From positions 1-64,000 of the forward strand of contig DATLJB010000180.1 of NCBI GenBank assembly GCA_035539075.1: a stretch of 64,000 nucleotides of DNA, given 5' to 3'. The position numbers and the translations under genes are program-made. Below the pieces are notes generated by a model. It was not told where the DNA came from. It saw only the letters and a program-made list of their open reading frames with translations, and did no database searches. Below are positions 25,807 through 34,740 of this stretch, in pieces. Numbering within the stretch: the first letter of the stretch is position 1; each line of letters begins with the position of its first letter. Source of the DNA: Dongia_B sp035539075. Lineage in GTDB: Bacteria; Pseudomonadota; Alphaproteobacteria; Dongiales; Dongiaceae.

Positions 25807-26688
25807 ATGGCAGCCGATAGCACGACGACGACAAAATGGGGCGTCAATTCGGAATACGGCAAGCTGCATGATGTGCTGCTCTGCTCGGCCGAGAATTTCC
25901 GCTGGCTGCCCACCAGTTCGATCTCCAAGGCGACGCTGGCCAGCGGCGCCAAGTTCGACCGCCAGTTGGCCATGAAGCAGCACCGGGAGATGGTGCAGGC
26001 CTATGAGGAAGGCGGCGTGAAGGTGCATTACCTGCCGCCCGATGAGAACCTGCCCTATCAGGTCTTCGCCCGGGATTCGAGCTTCATGACGCCCTGGGGT
26101 GCCGTCGTTACCCAGATGCATCAATGGTGGCGGCGCGGCGAATATGCACCGGTGGTTAAATTCTATCAGCAGATGGGCATTCCGATCTGGAACTTCGTGA
26201 CCGCTTCCGCCATGGAAGGCGGGGATTTCGACGTCATCGAACCGGGTTGCGTGCTGATCGGCTATTGCGGCGAACGCACCCAGGAACCGGCGGCAAAGCA
26301 GATCCAGGGCTGGCTGGAGAAGGAAGGCTGGGAAGTCAAGCTGGCGCCGATCGCCGAGCATTATGTCCATATCGACCTGATGGTCTGCATGCTGGGCCAT
26401 AAGCTGGCCGCGGTCTGCGAAGAAACTACCGATGACTGGATCATCGACTGGCTGAAGTCGAAGAAGATCGAGATCGTGCCGGTCAGCTACAAGGACACGA
26501 TGGCATTGGGTTGCAATGTCATGGCGCTCGGCGACAGCAAGGTCCTGTCGACGGCCCAAAGCAAAGAGCTCAACGCACGGCTGCGCGCCCATGGCTTCAC
26601 CGTCTATGACCCCGATGTCACCATGTTCACCCTGGGTGGCGGCGGCGTCCACTGCATGGCACAGGCCCTGCGCCGCGATCCGGTCTGA
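25807..26688 (+). CDS. Amidinotransferase / arginine deiminase-family hydrolase
   Basis: 293 residues of the guanidino-group modifying superfamily, closest in pattern to dimethylarginine dimethylaminohydrolases and related amidinotransferases. Landmarks: VFARDSSFMTPWGAVV, MEGGDFDVI with the substrate-binding acidic residues, EHYVHIDLMVCML with the catalytic His, and GGGGVHCMAQALRRDP with the nucleophilic Cys near the C-terminus. Likely acts on a guanidino or citrulline-type compound. It follows AT-rich sequence upstream and starts after CCGGGAGGACC. Its LysR neighbour is divergent. Exact substrate cannot be told from sequence. Confidence 0.82.
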   Translation: MAADSTTTTKWGVNSEYGKLHDVLLCSAENFRWLPTSSISKATLASGAKFDRQLAMKQHREMVQAYEEGGVKVHYLPPDENLPYQVFARDSSFMTPWGAVVTQMHQWWRRGEYAPVVKFYQQMGIPIWNFVTASAMEGGDFDVIEPGCVLIGYCGERTQEPAAKQIQGWLEKEGWEVKLAPIAEHYVHIDLMVCMLGHKLAAVCEETTDDWIIDWLKSKKIEIVPVSYKDTMALGCNVMALGDSKVLSTAQSKELNARLRAHGFTVYDPDVTMFTLGGGGVHCMAQALRRDPV

Positions 26689-26712
26689 ACGAGGCCCGAT
26701 TGCGCAGCAGCC

Positions 26713-27825
26713 TCACGCTGCGAGCAGCGTCAGATGATTGTCCCATTGCCAGCTTGAATTCCGCGTCAGCACCGTCGCTTCCGGCTTCATCGGCATATCG
26801 GCGGCATCAAGCGTTCGAGCGAGCAGGATATCACCTCGGCCGCCGGTGAGAAGGAAGGTCCCCGGCGCGCCCGCGGGCGCCACGCCGCAACCATCGGCAA
26901 CCGGAATAGCGCCAAGCCAGCGGCCTTCCGCCAGCGACCAGAACATCGCCACGTTTCCCTTGGGAGAGGTGGCGCAGGTGATCCGGCTGGCGCGGTCCAC
27001 GGCGATGCTGCCGATATAGCCGCGCGTGGTCAGGGCGATCTCGCGCGGAATCTCGAGAAAACGCAGCCGGCCGCGGAGATCCATGATGCCGACCAGCGGC
27101 CGGAGGTCGCTTTGCGCATCCTGATCCTGCATCGCGACCGCGATCTCGCCCGATGCCGTCATGGCGAGATGCCGCATGGAGAGCGTCGCCAGTTCCTCCG
27201 GCAATACGGTCCTGCCGATGACGTGACCGTCCATGAGGTCGAGCACGACCAGGCTGCTCTCGACCTCGCCCACCGCCTGGCGCTGCAGGATGCCGCCATT
27301 GGCGACGATCATCCGTCGGCGCGCTTCGTCGACCAGCGCTTCATGCGGCTCGATACCGTGGCTCGGCCAGGCGCGCAGCCAGCGGCCCGTGGCAGCGTCA
27401 TAGAAGCTGAGCCGCCCAAGGCTGGTCTCGACATGCCCTTCCGTCGTTATCAACTCCTCACCGGCGCCGATAAATGCAGCATGACCGTTGAATTCATGAT
27501 CGGCGGCAAGCGCCAGATCGAACAGCGAGCGACCGGTTGCGAGATCGATCATGGTGCTGTAGCGGCCGGGCTGGCGGCCCGCGGCAAGGCAAATCGCGCG
27601 GCTGGGATGCAGTGCCATTTCATGTGCCCGCATCTTGAGCATCGTCTGCATGGAGACCCGGCCATCGGCCTCCAGTATCGCGGCCTCGAAACTGCCGGCG
27701 CCGTCACGGCCGAGGCAGGCGCTGAGAAAGCGCGCGCCGCCCTCCGGCATGATTCGGCTTCTCGTTTCCGCTGTCGTTCCGGTGATAGCGGCAGCCAGCC
27801 GCGACCAGAAACGCGCTTTTTCCAT
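26713..27825 (-). CDS. DUF1513-family protein, periplasmic beta-propeller-like, iron-operon partner
   Basis: 370 residues of the DUF1513 family, predicted beta-propeller from repeated strands such as HEMALHPSRAICLAAGRQPGR, HVETSLGRLSFYDAATGRWL, HGIEPHEALVDEARRRMIVANGG and LMDGHVIGRTVLPEELATLSMRHLAM. DUF1513 genes are regularly the last gene of operons encoding imelysin and di-haem oxidoreductase, as here. The N-terminus is basic with a moderate hydrophobic stretch and may be a Tat-like or uncleaved signal. Function is not established; a role in haem or iron handling is inferred from context. The imelysin gene is 41 bases upstream. Confidence 0.85.
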   Translation of the reverse strand: MEKARFWSRLAAAITGTTAETRSRIMPEGGARFLSACLGRDGAGSFEAAILEADGRVSMQTMLKMRAHEMALHPSRAICLAAGRQPGRYSTMIDLATGRSLFDLALAADHEFNGHAAFIGAGEELITTEGHVETSLGRLSFYDAATGRWLRAWPSHGIEPHEALVDEARRRMIVANGGILQRQAVGEVESSLVVLDLMDGHVIGRTVLPEELATLSMRHLAMTASGEIAVAMQDQDAQSDLRPLVGIMDLRGRLRFLEIPREIALTTRGYIGSIAVDRASRITCATSPKGNVAMFWSLAEGRWLGAIPVADGCGVAPAGAPGTFLLTGGRGDILLARTLDAADMPMKPEATVLTRNSSWQWDNHLTLLAA

Positions 27826-27866
27826 GCTCGATCTCCGTTCCGACCTCTGAAGGGTTATGCGTCGCC

Positions 27867-29009
27867 TCAGCCGCTATCCCCGTCGAGATCGTTGAAGCCC
27901 AAGGTGATGCCGGCGGCCTTCGGCATCTCGTTGGTGAGGATGTCGCGGAACTGATTGACCTTCACCAGCAGGGGCTGTACCTGCGACCGGGCCGTGGCAT
28001 CGGCGACGGCCAGATCGAGCGGCAGGCTGACGCCCGCCAACGCCTGTTCGCAGGCATCGAGGGCCGTCGCCAGCTTCTGCCGCAAGCTCGCCGCCGCATC
28101 CGGCACGGTGACCAGAGCAATCGCGGAACCGGCGGGATCGCTCAGCAATGCCTGCTTCAGCGTCGTGATATTGCGCGCGATATTGCGTAGCGACCGGCCC
28201 GACCGCCATTGCTCTGCCTGATGAGGCTTGGCGGCTTCCAGGCTCTTCCCCAAGGGCAGGCCGAGTTTCTGTCCACCCATCAACTGACTGACCGTCACCA
28301 GACCGGCATAGATCTGGTTGGTCGCCTCCTGTGGCGAGGCGGCAAAACCGGCCTGATCGCCCTTGGCGAGCCTGGCAGCGAAATCCTGCCAGGCCGCATA
28401 GCTCTCCGTCGCGATCTGGCGCAGATTGGCAGCGATCGCGCCGATCAGATCGATGCGATAGGCTGCGGCTAGCGTTCGGGCCGTCAACTGCGCCATAGCC
28501 TTCTCGCTGGACGGCTTGCCGTCGGCCGCGTGCTCGCTGTCGAACAGCAGGCGTTCCAGTGAGGTCAGGCCCTGAAGCGCCACGCTGGCGGTGGCAAAAC
28601 TTGCCGGGGCCAGTTTGCTCTCGTCGGCAGCAGCGAGGAAAGCCGCGATCTGCTTTTCCGTAATATTGCTGCGTTCCGGCCAATAGGCGATGCGGTCGAG
28701 GCGCTGGTTCTGGGTCAATGGCCCGAAGCGCAGAAACTGCAGTCCCATCCAGGCATCGGAAACATCGTGGAAGCCCTGCACCATGCCGGCGAAGCCGGCC
28801 GCATCCGGTGCCTGCTTCATGGACTGCACGGCTGTTGCCAGGGCCGCCGTGGCGCTTTGGAACTGTGCCAGCGGGGGCAGCGCAATCCTTTCGCCGAAAG
28901 CGGCGTTGAAGGCTGTCAGGGAACGGTCCGCGGCCCGCACCGGTCGCGGCAGGATCTGCCACAGGGCCGCGGTAATCACGCTCACTAGGGTCTGGCGCCT
29001 CGTCGGCAT
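27867..29009 (-). CDS. Imelysin-family periplasmic protein (second copy)
   Basis: 380 residues. N-terminal signal peptide (MPTRRQTLVSVITAALW..RPVRAAD) with an RR pair suggesting possible Tat export, then the imelysin (peptidase M75) fold, made of two helical bundles: GFAGMVQGFHDVSDAWMGLQF and later DAAASLRQKLATALDACEQAL. In this copy the conserved GxHxxE metal site seen in the first imelysin of the operon is not obvious. Family members are cell-envelope iron-regulated proteins, thought to be non-proteolytic. It is the fourth gene of the minus-strand operon. Confidence 0.85.
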   Translation of the reverse strand: MPTRRQTLVSVITAALWQILPRPVRAADRSLTAFNAAFGERIALPPLAQFQSATAALATAVQSMKQAPDAAGFAGMVQGFHDVSDAWMGLQFLRFGPLTQNQRLDRIAYWPERSNITEKQIAAFLAAADESKLAPASFATASVALQGLTSLERLLFDSEHAADGKPSSEKAMAQLTARTLAAAYRIDLIGAIAANLRQIATESYAAWQDFAARLAKGDQAGFAASPQEATNQIYAGLVTVSQLMGGQKLGLPLGKSLEAAKPHQAEQWRSGRSLRNIARNITTLKQALLSDPAGSAIALVTVPDAAASLRQKLATALDACEQALAGVSLPLDLAVADATARSQVQPLLVKVNQFRDILTNEMPKAAGITLGFNDLDGDSG

Positions 29010-29067
29010 GTGTTTTCCTCGTCGTTCGTTCCCGCCGGTTTAGCTGATCGATGCCACCTGATCGATG

Positions 29068-30447
29068 TCAGAGCGACCGCAAAAAAGCAATCAGGCTCTC
29101 GCGCTGTGGAGCGGCGAGCGCAAGGACGCGCTGCTGTGCCGCCGATGCCTCGCCGCCATGCCATAGGATCGCTTCGAGAATCGTGGCGGCACGGCCGTCA
29201 TGCAACAAGGCGCCCGCTCCTTCCGCCGTCACCGCCCGGCCGAGCCCCCAGAGGGGTGCCGTCCGCCATTCATGGCCTGCCGCCTCGCCTTCAACGACGC
29301 CGTCGGCAAGACCCGGCCCCATCTTGTGCAGGAGCAGATCGGTATAGGGAGCGATCGGCTGCGCCGGTTCCGTCGCCGAGGCCGGCAGATCAAAGCGCGG
29401 CCGATGGCAGGCCGCGCAGCCGATCGACATAAAGAGCTTCTCTCCCGCGGCAATGTCGGCAGGGCCGGCGGTTGCCGGCGCCCTCGGCAGCCGTGCATAG
29501 CGGGTGAAGGTATCGACGAGGTCGAGCAGGCTATCGGCGATCTCGACATTGCCGAATTGGGGCGAGTTCCCATCGGGCGCCGATAGGCAAGCCGCCTCCG
29601 CCGCGGTGCAATCGCCGCTGCCAGCAGGAAAGTCACGGTTTGACATGCCGATATCGATGGCGAATGCATGAGCGTTCTGCTGCATTAGGCTGGGCTGTGA
29701 CGCTTTCCAGCCATAGCGGCCAATGCGCATTTCGCCGCTCTTGATGTCGCGCACCCAATTGGCTCGGCCGGCGACGCCGGGTTCGTGACCGACCTGTGCC
29801 AGGATGGCCTTTTCGGGGATCCGCTCCAACAGGCCGAGGCCATTGATGGCTGGCCCGATGCGCAAGCCAACTGAGGTGCCTTGCGCAAGCGGACCGAAGG
29901 CGAGGTCGGCAAGCTCCGGCTCCGTCCGATACAGCTGCACGAGCGTGCCATCGGCCAGGGTGACGCGCGGTCCTTCGACCCGCCTGACCGAGAGCCGCGC
30001 CTCCGGCCGTTGGCCGGGCAGGCCTGAGGTCTGAATCTGCTCGCCATAAACCGGGTCGGGCCCGGCCTTGCCGGCGATGAACTGCGATACATGCAGCAGC
30101 AGACCCGGAACGGGCATGCCCTGGAGATCCGTCAGGTCCCGCGTCCGGGTGCCGCCCGGATGACAGGCATTGCAGGAGCGCGCATTGTAAATTGGTCCCA
30201 GCCCGTCCACCGCCTGGGTCGATGCGGGCGCCGCCACCCAATTGGTCTTGAAAACGCCGGCCCCCATGGAAAAATCCAGGCCGAGCGATTGCGGCATCCG
30301 CGGATCTGCAATGACCAGGCGCTGGGTCGGATTCTGGCTATGCGCGGTGTTGCTCTCATCCGCAATGCCAGCCGGGCAAAGAGCCGCGCCGCCGGTCAGC
30401 ATCAATACGGCAAAGAACGAATGACGAAGCGGCAGCATCCTAGGCAA
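29068..30447 (-). CDS. Di-haem oxidoreductase (DHOR family, periplasmic c-type)
   Basis: 459 residues with a signal peptide (MLPLRHSFFAVLMLTGGAAL) and two CxxCH haem sites: RSCNACHPGG near residue 93 and GCAACHRPRF about 100 residues before the end. Stretches such as GRANWVRDIKSGEMRIGRYGWKA are typical of DHOR/thiol-oxidoreductase-like proteins that co-occur with imelysins. Its start overlaps the multicopper oxidase stop by eight bases, so translation is coupled. Probable role: redox step in periplasmic iron uptake; electron acceptor unknown. Confidence 0.88.
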   Translation of the reverse strand: MPRMLPLRHSFFAVLMLTGGAALCPAGIADESNTAHSQNPTQRLVIADPRMPQSLGLDFSMGAGVFKTNWVAAPASTQAVDGLGPIYNARSCNACHPGGTRTRDLTDLQGMPVPGLLLHVSQFIAGKAGPDPVYGEQIQTSGLPGQRPEARLSVRRVEGPRVTLADGTLVQLYRTEPELADLAFGPLAQGTSVGLRIGPAINGLGLLERIPEKAILAQVGHEPGVAGRANWVRDIKSGEMRIGRYGWKASQPSLMQQNAHAFAIDIGMSNRDFPAGSGDCTAAEAACLSAPDGNSPQFGNVEIADSLLDLVDTFTRYARLPRAPATAGPADIAAGEKLFMSIGCAACHRPRFDLPASATEPAQPIAPYTDLLLHKMGPGLADGVVEGEAAGHEWRTAPLWGLGRAVTAEGAGALLHDGRAATILEAILWHGGEASAAQQRVLALAAPQRESLIAFLRSL

Positions 30448-31969
30448 CGCGGAAATACCCCATCATGCCGGTTTCCTGATGCTCGATGATATGGCAATGC
30501 ACCATCCAGTTGCCGGGATTGTCGGCGACAAAGGCAATCTTCACCCGTTCGTTCGGCGCCAGCAGCACCGTATCGGCGCGATGCGGCAGGATGGCCTGGC
30601 TGTTCGATTCCAGCACCTTGAAGGTATGGCCGTGCAGATGAATGGGATGCTGGCGCGAGGTCGTGTTGTTGATCTCGATTACATAGGTCTTGCCCTTCGC
30701 CAGGGTGAAAAGCGGCGGTGGCATGTTTTGATGGCCGCGATCCGGCCAGGCCTCCCCATTCAGGGCCCAGAAAGTAACCGGCGTGAGGCAGAGCGAGTCG
30801 GCGAGATGCAGCACATCGCCATTGGGGAGCACGATATCGGCGGGCTTATCCTGCTTCGCTGCGACACGACCCGATTGCGAGCCCGACCCGGCCGAACTGA
30901 GCCGCAGCGGCAGCTCCTCGGCATCAGCGAGATTGACCGGGGCCAGCGGCGCCGGCTTGAGAGCGACGGGCTGGAAGGCTGGCCGCTCCAGCGGCGCACC
31001 GGCCGTCGCGAACTCCGCAAGCATGACCGGCTTTGCGGCAAAATAGTTGATCAACTGCACTTTGGCGCCTGGTTCAGCCGGCGCCCGCAGCTGCAAATCG
31101 AGACGCATCGCCGGGCCGAGTTTCCAGCTATCTAGCTTGACCGGTTCGATGGCGTTGCCGTCGGTGGCGACGACCCAGGCTTCCGCCCCCTCGACACCGA
31201 CTTCCATGATCCGGGTGGCATCGATATTGAGGACCCTCAGCCGAATGTCGCCATTGCTCGGCAGTTCCGCGCGATAGGGCAGCAAAGCGGCATTCAGAGT
31301 GGCAACCTGGCCGAAGGTGCCGGCGGTGGCGGCACCCTTCTCGGTCATGAAGGCATCGAAGGTTCCATCCGGCTTCAAGCGCCAGTCGCGATAGGCACAG
31401 ATGATATCCGCGTCACTCTTGCGGGTCTCATCGCCTTCGACGATGAGAATCCCAGCCAGGCCGCGGCCCAGCTGGGCGACCGTGTCGCAATGCGGGTGAA
31501 AGAAGAAGGTACCGGTATCGGGCGGCTGGAAGGCATAAGTGAAAGTTTCGCCCGGCTGCACCGGCGGCTGGGTCAGATAGGGCACGCCATCCATGCCATT
31601 CGGCAGGCGGATGCCGTGCCAATGCACGGTGGTATGCTCCTCCAGCGCATTATGCAACGTCGCGCGCAGCCATTGCCCGTGCTGCAGCCGGATCACCTTG
31701 ATTCCCGGCGCATCGTCATAGCCGGCGAGGTCGCTCAATCCCGCCGGCGGCGGCAAGATGCGTTGCGGGCGGATTTTGGCGACAAGGTCGACATCGACGA
31801 TATCGGCTTCCGCCGGGGGTAGCGGCGCGCCCGGATAGCCTTTCGTGGCGGCGTTGGCTGCGGCAGATGCCGGGCCGCTCAGATAGGCATAGGCGCCGCC
31901 GACAGCAGTAAGGGTTGTCGCACCGGCAATTCCGGCCAGGAGATTTCGACGGGTGTAACGCGCTACCAT
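30440..31969 (-). CDS. Multicopper oxidase, Tat-exported, in the imelysin operon
   Basis: 509 residues. Twin-arginine signal YTRRNLLAGIAGATTL near the start. The four copper-binding blocks are intact: HWHGIRLPNG, FFFHPHCDT, HPIHLHGHTF and HCHIIEHQETGMM with the type-1 axial Met. No Met-rich segment, so it is not a CueO of the copper-tolerance type by sequence. Context between an imelysin and a di-haem oxidoreductase points to a ferroxidase role in iron uptake (inference). An earlier TTG at 31996 would add nine residues; I prefer the ATG at 31969 although no strong ribosome site is present. Confidence 0.88.
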   Translation of the reverse strand: MVARYTRRNLLAGIAGATTLTAVGGAYAYLSGPASAAANAATKGYPGAPLPPAEADIVDVDLVAKIRPQRILPPPAGLSDLAGYDDAPGIKVIRLQHGQWLRATLHNALEEHTTVHWHGIRLPNGMDGVPYLTQPPVQPGETFTYAFQPPDTGTFFFHPHCDTVAQLGRGLAGILIVEGDETRKSDADIICAYRDWRLKPDGTFDAFMTEKGAATAGTFGQVATLNAALLPYRAELPSNGDIRLRVLNIDATRIMEVGVEGAEAWVVATDGNAIEPVKLDSWKLGPAMRLDLQLRAPAEPGAKVQLINYFAAKPVMLAEFATAGAPLERPAFQPVALKPAPLAPVNLADAEELPLRLSSAGSGSQSGRVAAKQDKPADIVLPNGDVLHLADSLCLTPVTFWALNGEAWPDRGHQNMPPPLFTLAKGKTYVIEINNTTSRQHPIHLHGHTFKVLESNSQAILPHRADTVLLAPNERVKIAFVADNPGNWMVHCHIIEHQETGMMGYFRVA

Positions 31970-32118
31970 GGCATGGGACTCATTGGCATCGGGCAATCGG
32001 TTGACCCCGGTATCCAGTTTGCCGCGAATGACGACAACATATCCTTAAAGGTGCGGGCCGGCGCCGACAGTCTAAGACCATCGGCCGCCGGCCCGCATCG
32101 GACCTGTTGACGCAGCAA

Positions 32119-33411
32119 TCAGTTGGTCTTGACCGCCGCGGGATTGTCGAGGCTATCGGAGCCTTCGACCTTGATGGTGAGATGGACCGCCGTCACCGCA
32201 GCCTCGACCGCATGGGCCTGGGCAACCAGCGTGTCGACCACATGCTGGACAATCTTGTTGCCCTCGGGATTATCGGCACCGATCATCTGGTCATAGGCCC
32301 ATTTGCCGCTGTCTGCGGTCTGCTTCAAGACCGTCATCGCCCCGGTCGTGTCCTTCATCGCCGCCAGCACGCGCTTATCGGCATCGGCCGCATTGGCCTT
32401 CACGTAATCATGCAGGCTGGGGCCCTTCATCTTGGTGCCGTCGACCCTGGTATAGGTGCCGTTATAGATGTCGACCATGCCCTGCTGGTCGTAATAGTCC
32501 GAGTTATGCGTATTGTCGCTGAAGCAGTCATGCTCCTGCTCCGGATCGTGCAGCATCAGGCCGAGCTTGGTCCGCTCACCCGCCAGCTCGCCATAGGAGA
32601 GCGAGCCGAGGCCGGTGAACATCGAGACCAGCGCATCATCGACCTTCCCTGTGGTCAGGCGCTTGCGCACCGCGCCATCGGGAGCGAAGAGGTCGCGCAT
32701 GGCAGTGAGATCCTCGACCAGCAGATCGGTCGCCGCTTTCAAATAAGCGGCCCTGCGGTCGCAATTGCCGTGGGTGCAGTTCTTCAGATCGTAATCGGTC
32801 GCCGGGCGATTGCCGGCGCCCGGGCCGGTGCCATTCAGGTCCTGGCCCCAGAGCAGGAACTCAATCGCATGATAGCCGATGGCGACGTTAGTCTCGACAT
32901 CACCGACCCCTTCCATGGACCTGATCAGCTTCTCATCGATCACCGAAGCATCGACCTTATCCTTGCCGATCTGCACTTCCTTGTTGGCAATGATATTGAG
33001 GCGATAAAACGGATTGGAATCCGAAGACTGGCCGTAGGAATCGGCGACATAGTCGATCAGGCCCTCATCCAGCGGCCAGGAATTGACGTTGCCCTCAAGA
33101 TCATCAACTTCCGGATTGCCGAAGCGGAAGGCTTCGGTCTGCATATAAGGAACGCGCGCCGCCTTCCAGGTATCGCGCGCGGCTGCCAGGGTCTTGTCAT
33201 TAGGGTCTGCGAGGAAGGCATCGATCGCCCGGTCCAGCGCCTGCGCGGTGGTGACGGCGTCGCCATACATCGCATAGCCCATGTCGGCGTAATGCATAAT
33301 GACGGCTTCTGCCTTTGGCGCCGCCGCCGAGGCCGGGGAGATCGCGGCTGGCGACACCTGCAGCGCGCTGATCGCCAGAGCGGCGGCCATACCCATCAAG
33401 CTTTTCTTCAT
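32119..33411 (-). CDS. irpA: Iron-regulated imelysin-family periplasmic protein, IrpA type
   Basis: 430 residues; signal peptide ending ISPASAAAP. The imelysin hallmark with the putative metal-binding GxHxxE is visible as GYHAIEFLLWGQDLNG, with GNRPATDYD, the Cys-containing NCTHGNCDRR and GDEQEHDCFSDNTHNSDYY downstream. IrpA proteins are iron-repressed cell-envelope proteins needed for growth at low iron. It is the first gene of a five-gene minus-strand operon and has a promoter overlapped by a Fur-like site about 120 bases upstream. A TonB receptor or permease is not encoded nearby. Confidence 0.92.
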   Translation of the reverse strand: MKKSLMGMAAALAISALQVSPAAISPASAAAPKAEAVIMHYADMGYAMYGDAVTTAQALDRAIDAFLADPNDKTLAAARDTWKAARVPYMQTEAFRFGNPEVDDLEGNVNSWPLDEGLIDYVADSYGQSSDSNPFYRLNIIANKEVQIGKDKVDASVIDEKLIRSMEGVGDVETNVAIGYHAIEFLLWGQDLNGTGPGAGNRPATDYDLKNCTHGNCDRRAAYLKAATDLLVEDLTAMRDLFAPDGAVRKRLTTGKVDDALVSMFTGLGSLSYGELAGERTKLGLMLHDPEQEHDCFSDNTHNSDYYDQQGMVDIYNGTYTRVDGTKMKGPSLHDYVKANAADADKRVLAAMKDTTGAMTVLKQTADSGKWAYDQMIGADNPEGNKIVQHVVDTLVAQAHAVEAAVTAVHLTIKVEGSDSLDNPAAVKTN

Positions 33412-33507
33412 GCTGTCCTCGCTTTTGCTCCCATGGAGCGCCCCTGCATCCCCTTAGTTCGGCCGGCCCGGCGCCGTCCGACGGCAGATGCCGTAGAATT
33501 CCCAAGT

Positions 33508-33551
33508 GACATAGCCGAGATCAAAAGATATTGCAACTCATTCGCATTATC
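33508..33551 (-). promoter_or_regulatory. Promoter of the iron operon with overlapping Fur-like box
   Basis: Reading the minus strand: -35 TTGCAA (33531-33536), 17-base spacer, -10 TATGTC (33508-33513), giving a leader of about 90 bases to irpA. Overlapping the -35 and extending upstream (33533-33551) is GATAATGCGAATGAGTTGC, which matches the 19-base Fur consensus GATAATGATAATCATTATC at 13 positions. Iron repression of the operon is the simple reading. In some Alphaproteobacteria Fur, Mur or Irr use different sites, so the regulator is inferred. Confidence 0.6.
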
Positions 33552-33776
33552 ATATTCTCGATCCGCGGCATGCTGCCGCCCGGTCCCGCGTTGACCTGTG
33601 TCCCGCCGCTTTCCCGACGCGGAAAACGGCAACGGCTTTTGCTGGGTTGTTTTCTTTTACCTGCCAGCCGAGTTGCGGTAGGCTTCCTGTCATAAACCGT
33701 TCATCATGACCACCGCAGCGTGGCATTTCACCGCGGCATCACCAGCAGCCGGTTCAGCAATAAGGGGAATTATGAA

Positions 33777-34262
33777 ATGAAGGGCGACAAGAAGGTCATC
33801 GCGATTCTCAACAAGGTCCTCAAGAACGAGCTGACGGCGATCAATCAGTATTTTCTGCATGCACGCACATTGAAGCACTGGGGCCTCGGCAAGCTCGGCA
33901 AGCATGAATATGAGGAATCGATCGACGAGATGAAGCACGCCGACCATCTCGTTCAGCGCATCCTTTTCCTGGAAGGCCTGCCAAACCTGCAGGATCTCGG
34001 TAAGTTGCTGATCGGCGAGAACGTACCGGAGATGCTCGCCTGCGACCTCAAACTCGAAATCGCCGCTATGGCCGACCTGCGCAGCGGCATCGCCTATTGC
34101 GAGGAGGTCAAGGACTACATCTCCCGCGAATTGCTGGAAGACATCCTCGAATCCGAAGAGGAGCATGTTGACTGGCTGGAAACCAATCTCGAACTGATCG
34201 AGAAGGTCGGCTTGCAGAACTACCTGCAATCACAGATGGATGTCGACAGCTCGAGTTCATGA
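33777..34262 (+). CDS. bfr: Bacterioferritin
   Basis: 161 residues, iron-storage protein forming 24-mers with haem at dimer interfaces. Ferroxidase residues are visible in the helix patterns: LKNELTAINQYFLHARTLKHWG (Glu), EYEESIDEMKHADHL with the haem-ligand Met near residue 51, SGIAYCEEVKDY and ESEEEHVDWLETNLELI. The ATG at 33777 follows AAGGGGAATT; an ATG at 33772 is out of frame. Divergent from the iron-operon promoter, which suggests coordinated uptake and storage under iron control. Confidence 0.95.
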   Translation: MKGDKKVIAILNKVLKNELTAINQYFLHARTLKHWGLGKLGKHEYEESIDEMKHADHLVQRILFLEGLPNLQDLGKLLIGENVPEMLACDLKLEIAAMADLRSGIAYCEEVKDYISRELLEDILESEEEHVDWLETNLELIEKVGLQNYLQSQMDVDSSSS

Positions 34263-34285
34263 CCGGCCTATGGGGGGAAGCCGCC

Positions 34286-34479
34286 TCAACGGTCGCCCTT
34301 CGCTGCGATGATGCCGACCCGCAAATCAGTATCCATGTGCAGATGCGTGGCCGAGGCATGCAGCGCCTTGCTCAGGGCAGGATTGATGGCATTCGTTTCG
34401 GCGCGGCCGAGCGTGATTCGCGGCACGCGGCCGTTCCGTATCGACCATCTCCGCCGGTTCGCACAACAATATTGGACAT
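34286..34479 (-). pseudogene. Remnant of an enoyl-CoA hydratase/isomerase (crotonase) gene: start, frameshift and truncation
   Basis: On the minus strand an ATG at 34479 begins MSNIVVRTGGDGR, a typical crotonase N-terminus, but the frame runs into unrelated sequence. The +1-shifted frame then reads VPRITLGRAETNAINPALSK, ALHASATHLHMDTDLRVGII and AAKGDR, followed by a stop at 34286-34288. This matches the crotonase opening pattern ITLNRPE..NAINPAL..LHALERD.DLRVVVLTGAGDRAFCAG up to just before the oxyanion-hole block. Nothing of the remaining roughly 200 codons is present; the end of bfr lies directly beyond. Family identification is by pattern memory. Confidence 0.6.
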
Positions 34480-34494
34480 TCGTCTAATATTGTT
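34465..34494. promoter_or_regulatory. Near-perfect 30-base inverted repeat at the crotonase remnant start
   Basis: Arms AACAATATT (34465-34473) and AATATTGTT (34486-34494), extended inward by GAC and GTC, with one G/T mismatch and a four-base centre. It overlaps the remnant's ATG and lies just downstream of a minus-strand TTGACA (34511-34516). Size and symmetry suit a TetR-family operator, which is common before acyl-CoA genes. AT-rich arms stand out in this GC-rich DNA. The plus-strand transcript could also fold here after bfr, but no T-run follows. Confidence 0.55.
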
Positions 34495-34740
34495 AGGTGC
34501 CTCCAGGGAATGTCAAGGCAGCGGGACACCAACGCCTGACACCACGGCCCGACATCGATCCGGCCGTCGGCTGGGCGACATGAGCTGCCGTCGCTAGACC
34601 CTCTTGCCCGACGAGCGCGAGAACAAATTTCCGAGGCAGGTGTTCCCACGCCGCCACGGGTTTTATGGCGGCCGCTCCACAGTCCCGGAGGCCAGAGCAA
34701 CGAGCACGCCTCGGCCATGTGACCGCGCCGGCAGTTGCTC

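Noticed and set aside
34326..34718. A 130-codon open frame on the minus strand between bfr and the Fnr-family gene
   Set aside because: Trp/Cys/Arg-rich without a domain; it overlaps, in another frame, the crotonase-like relic that has better coding pattern.
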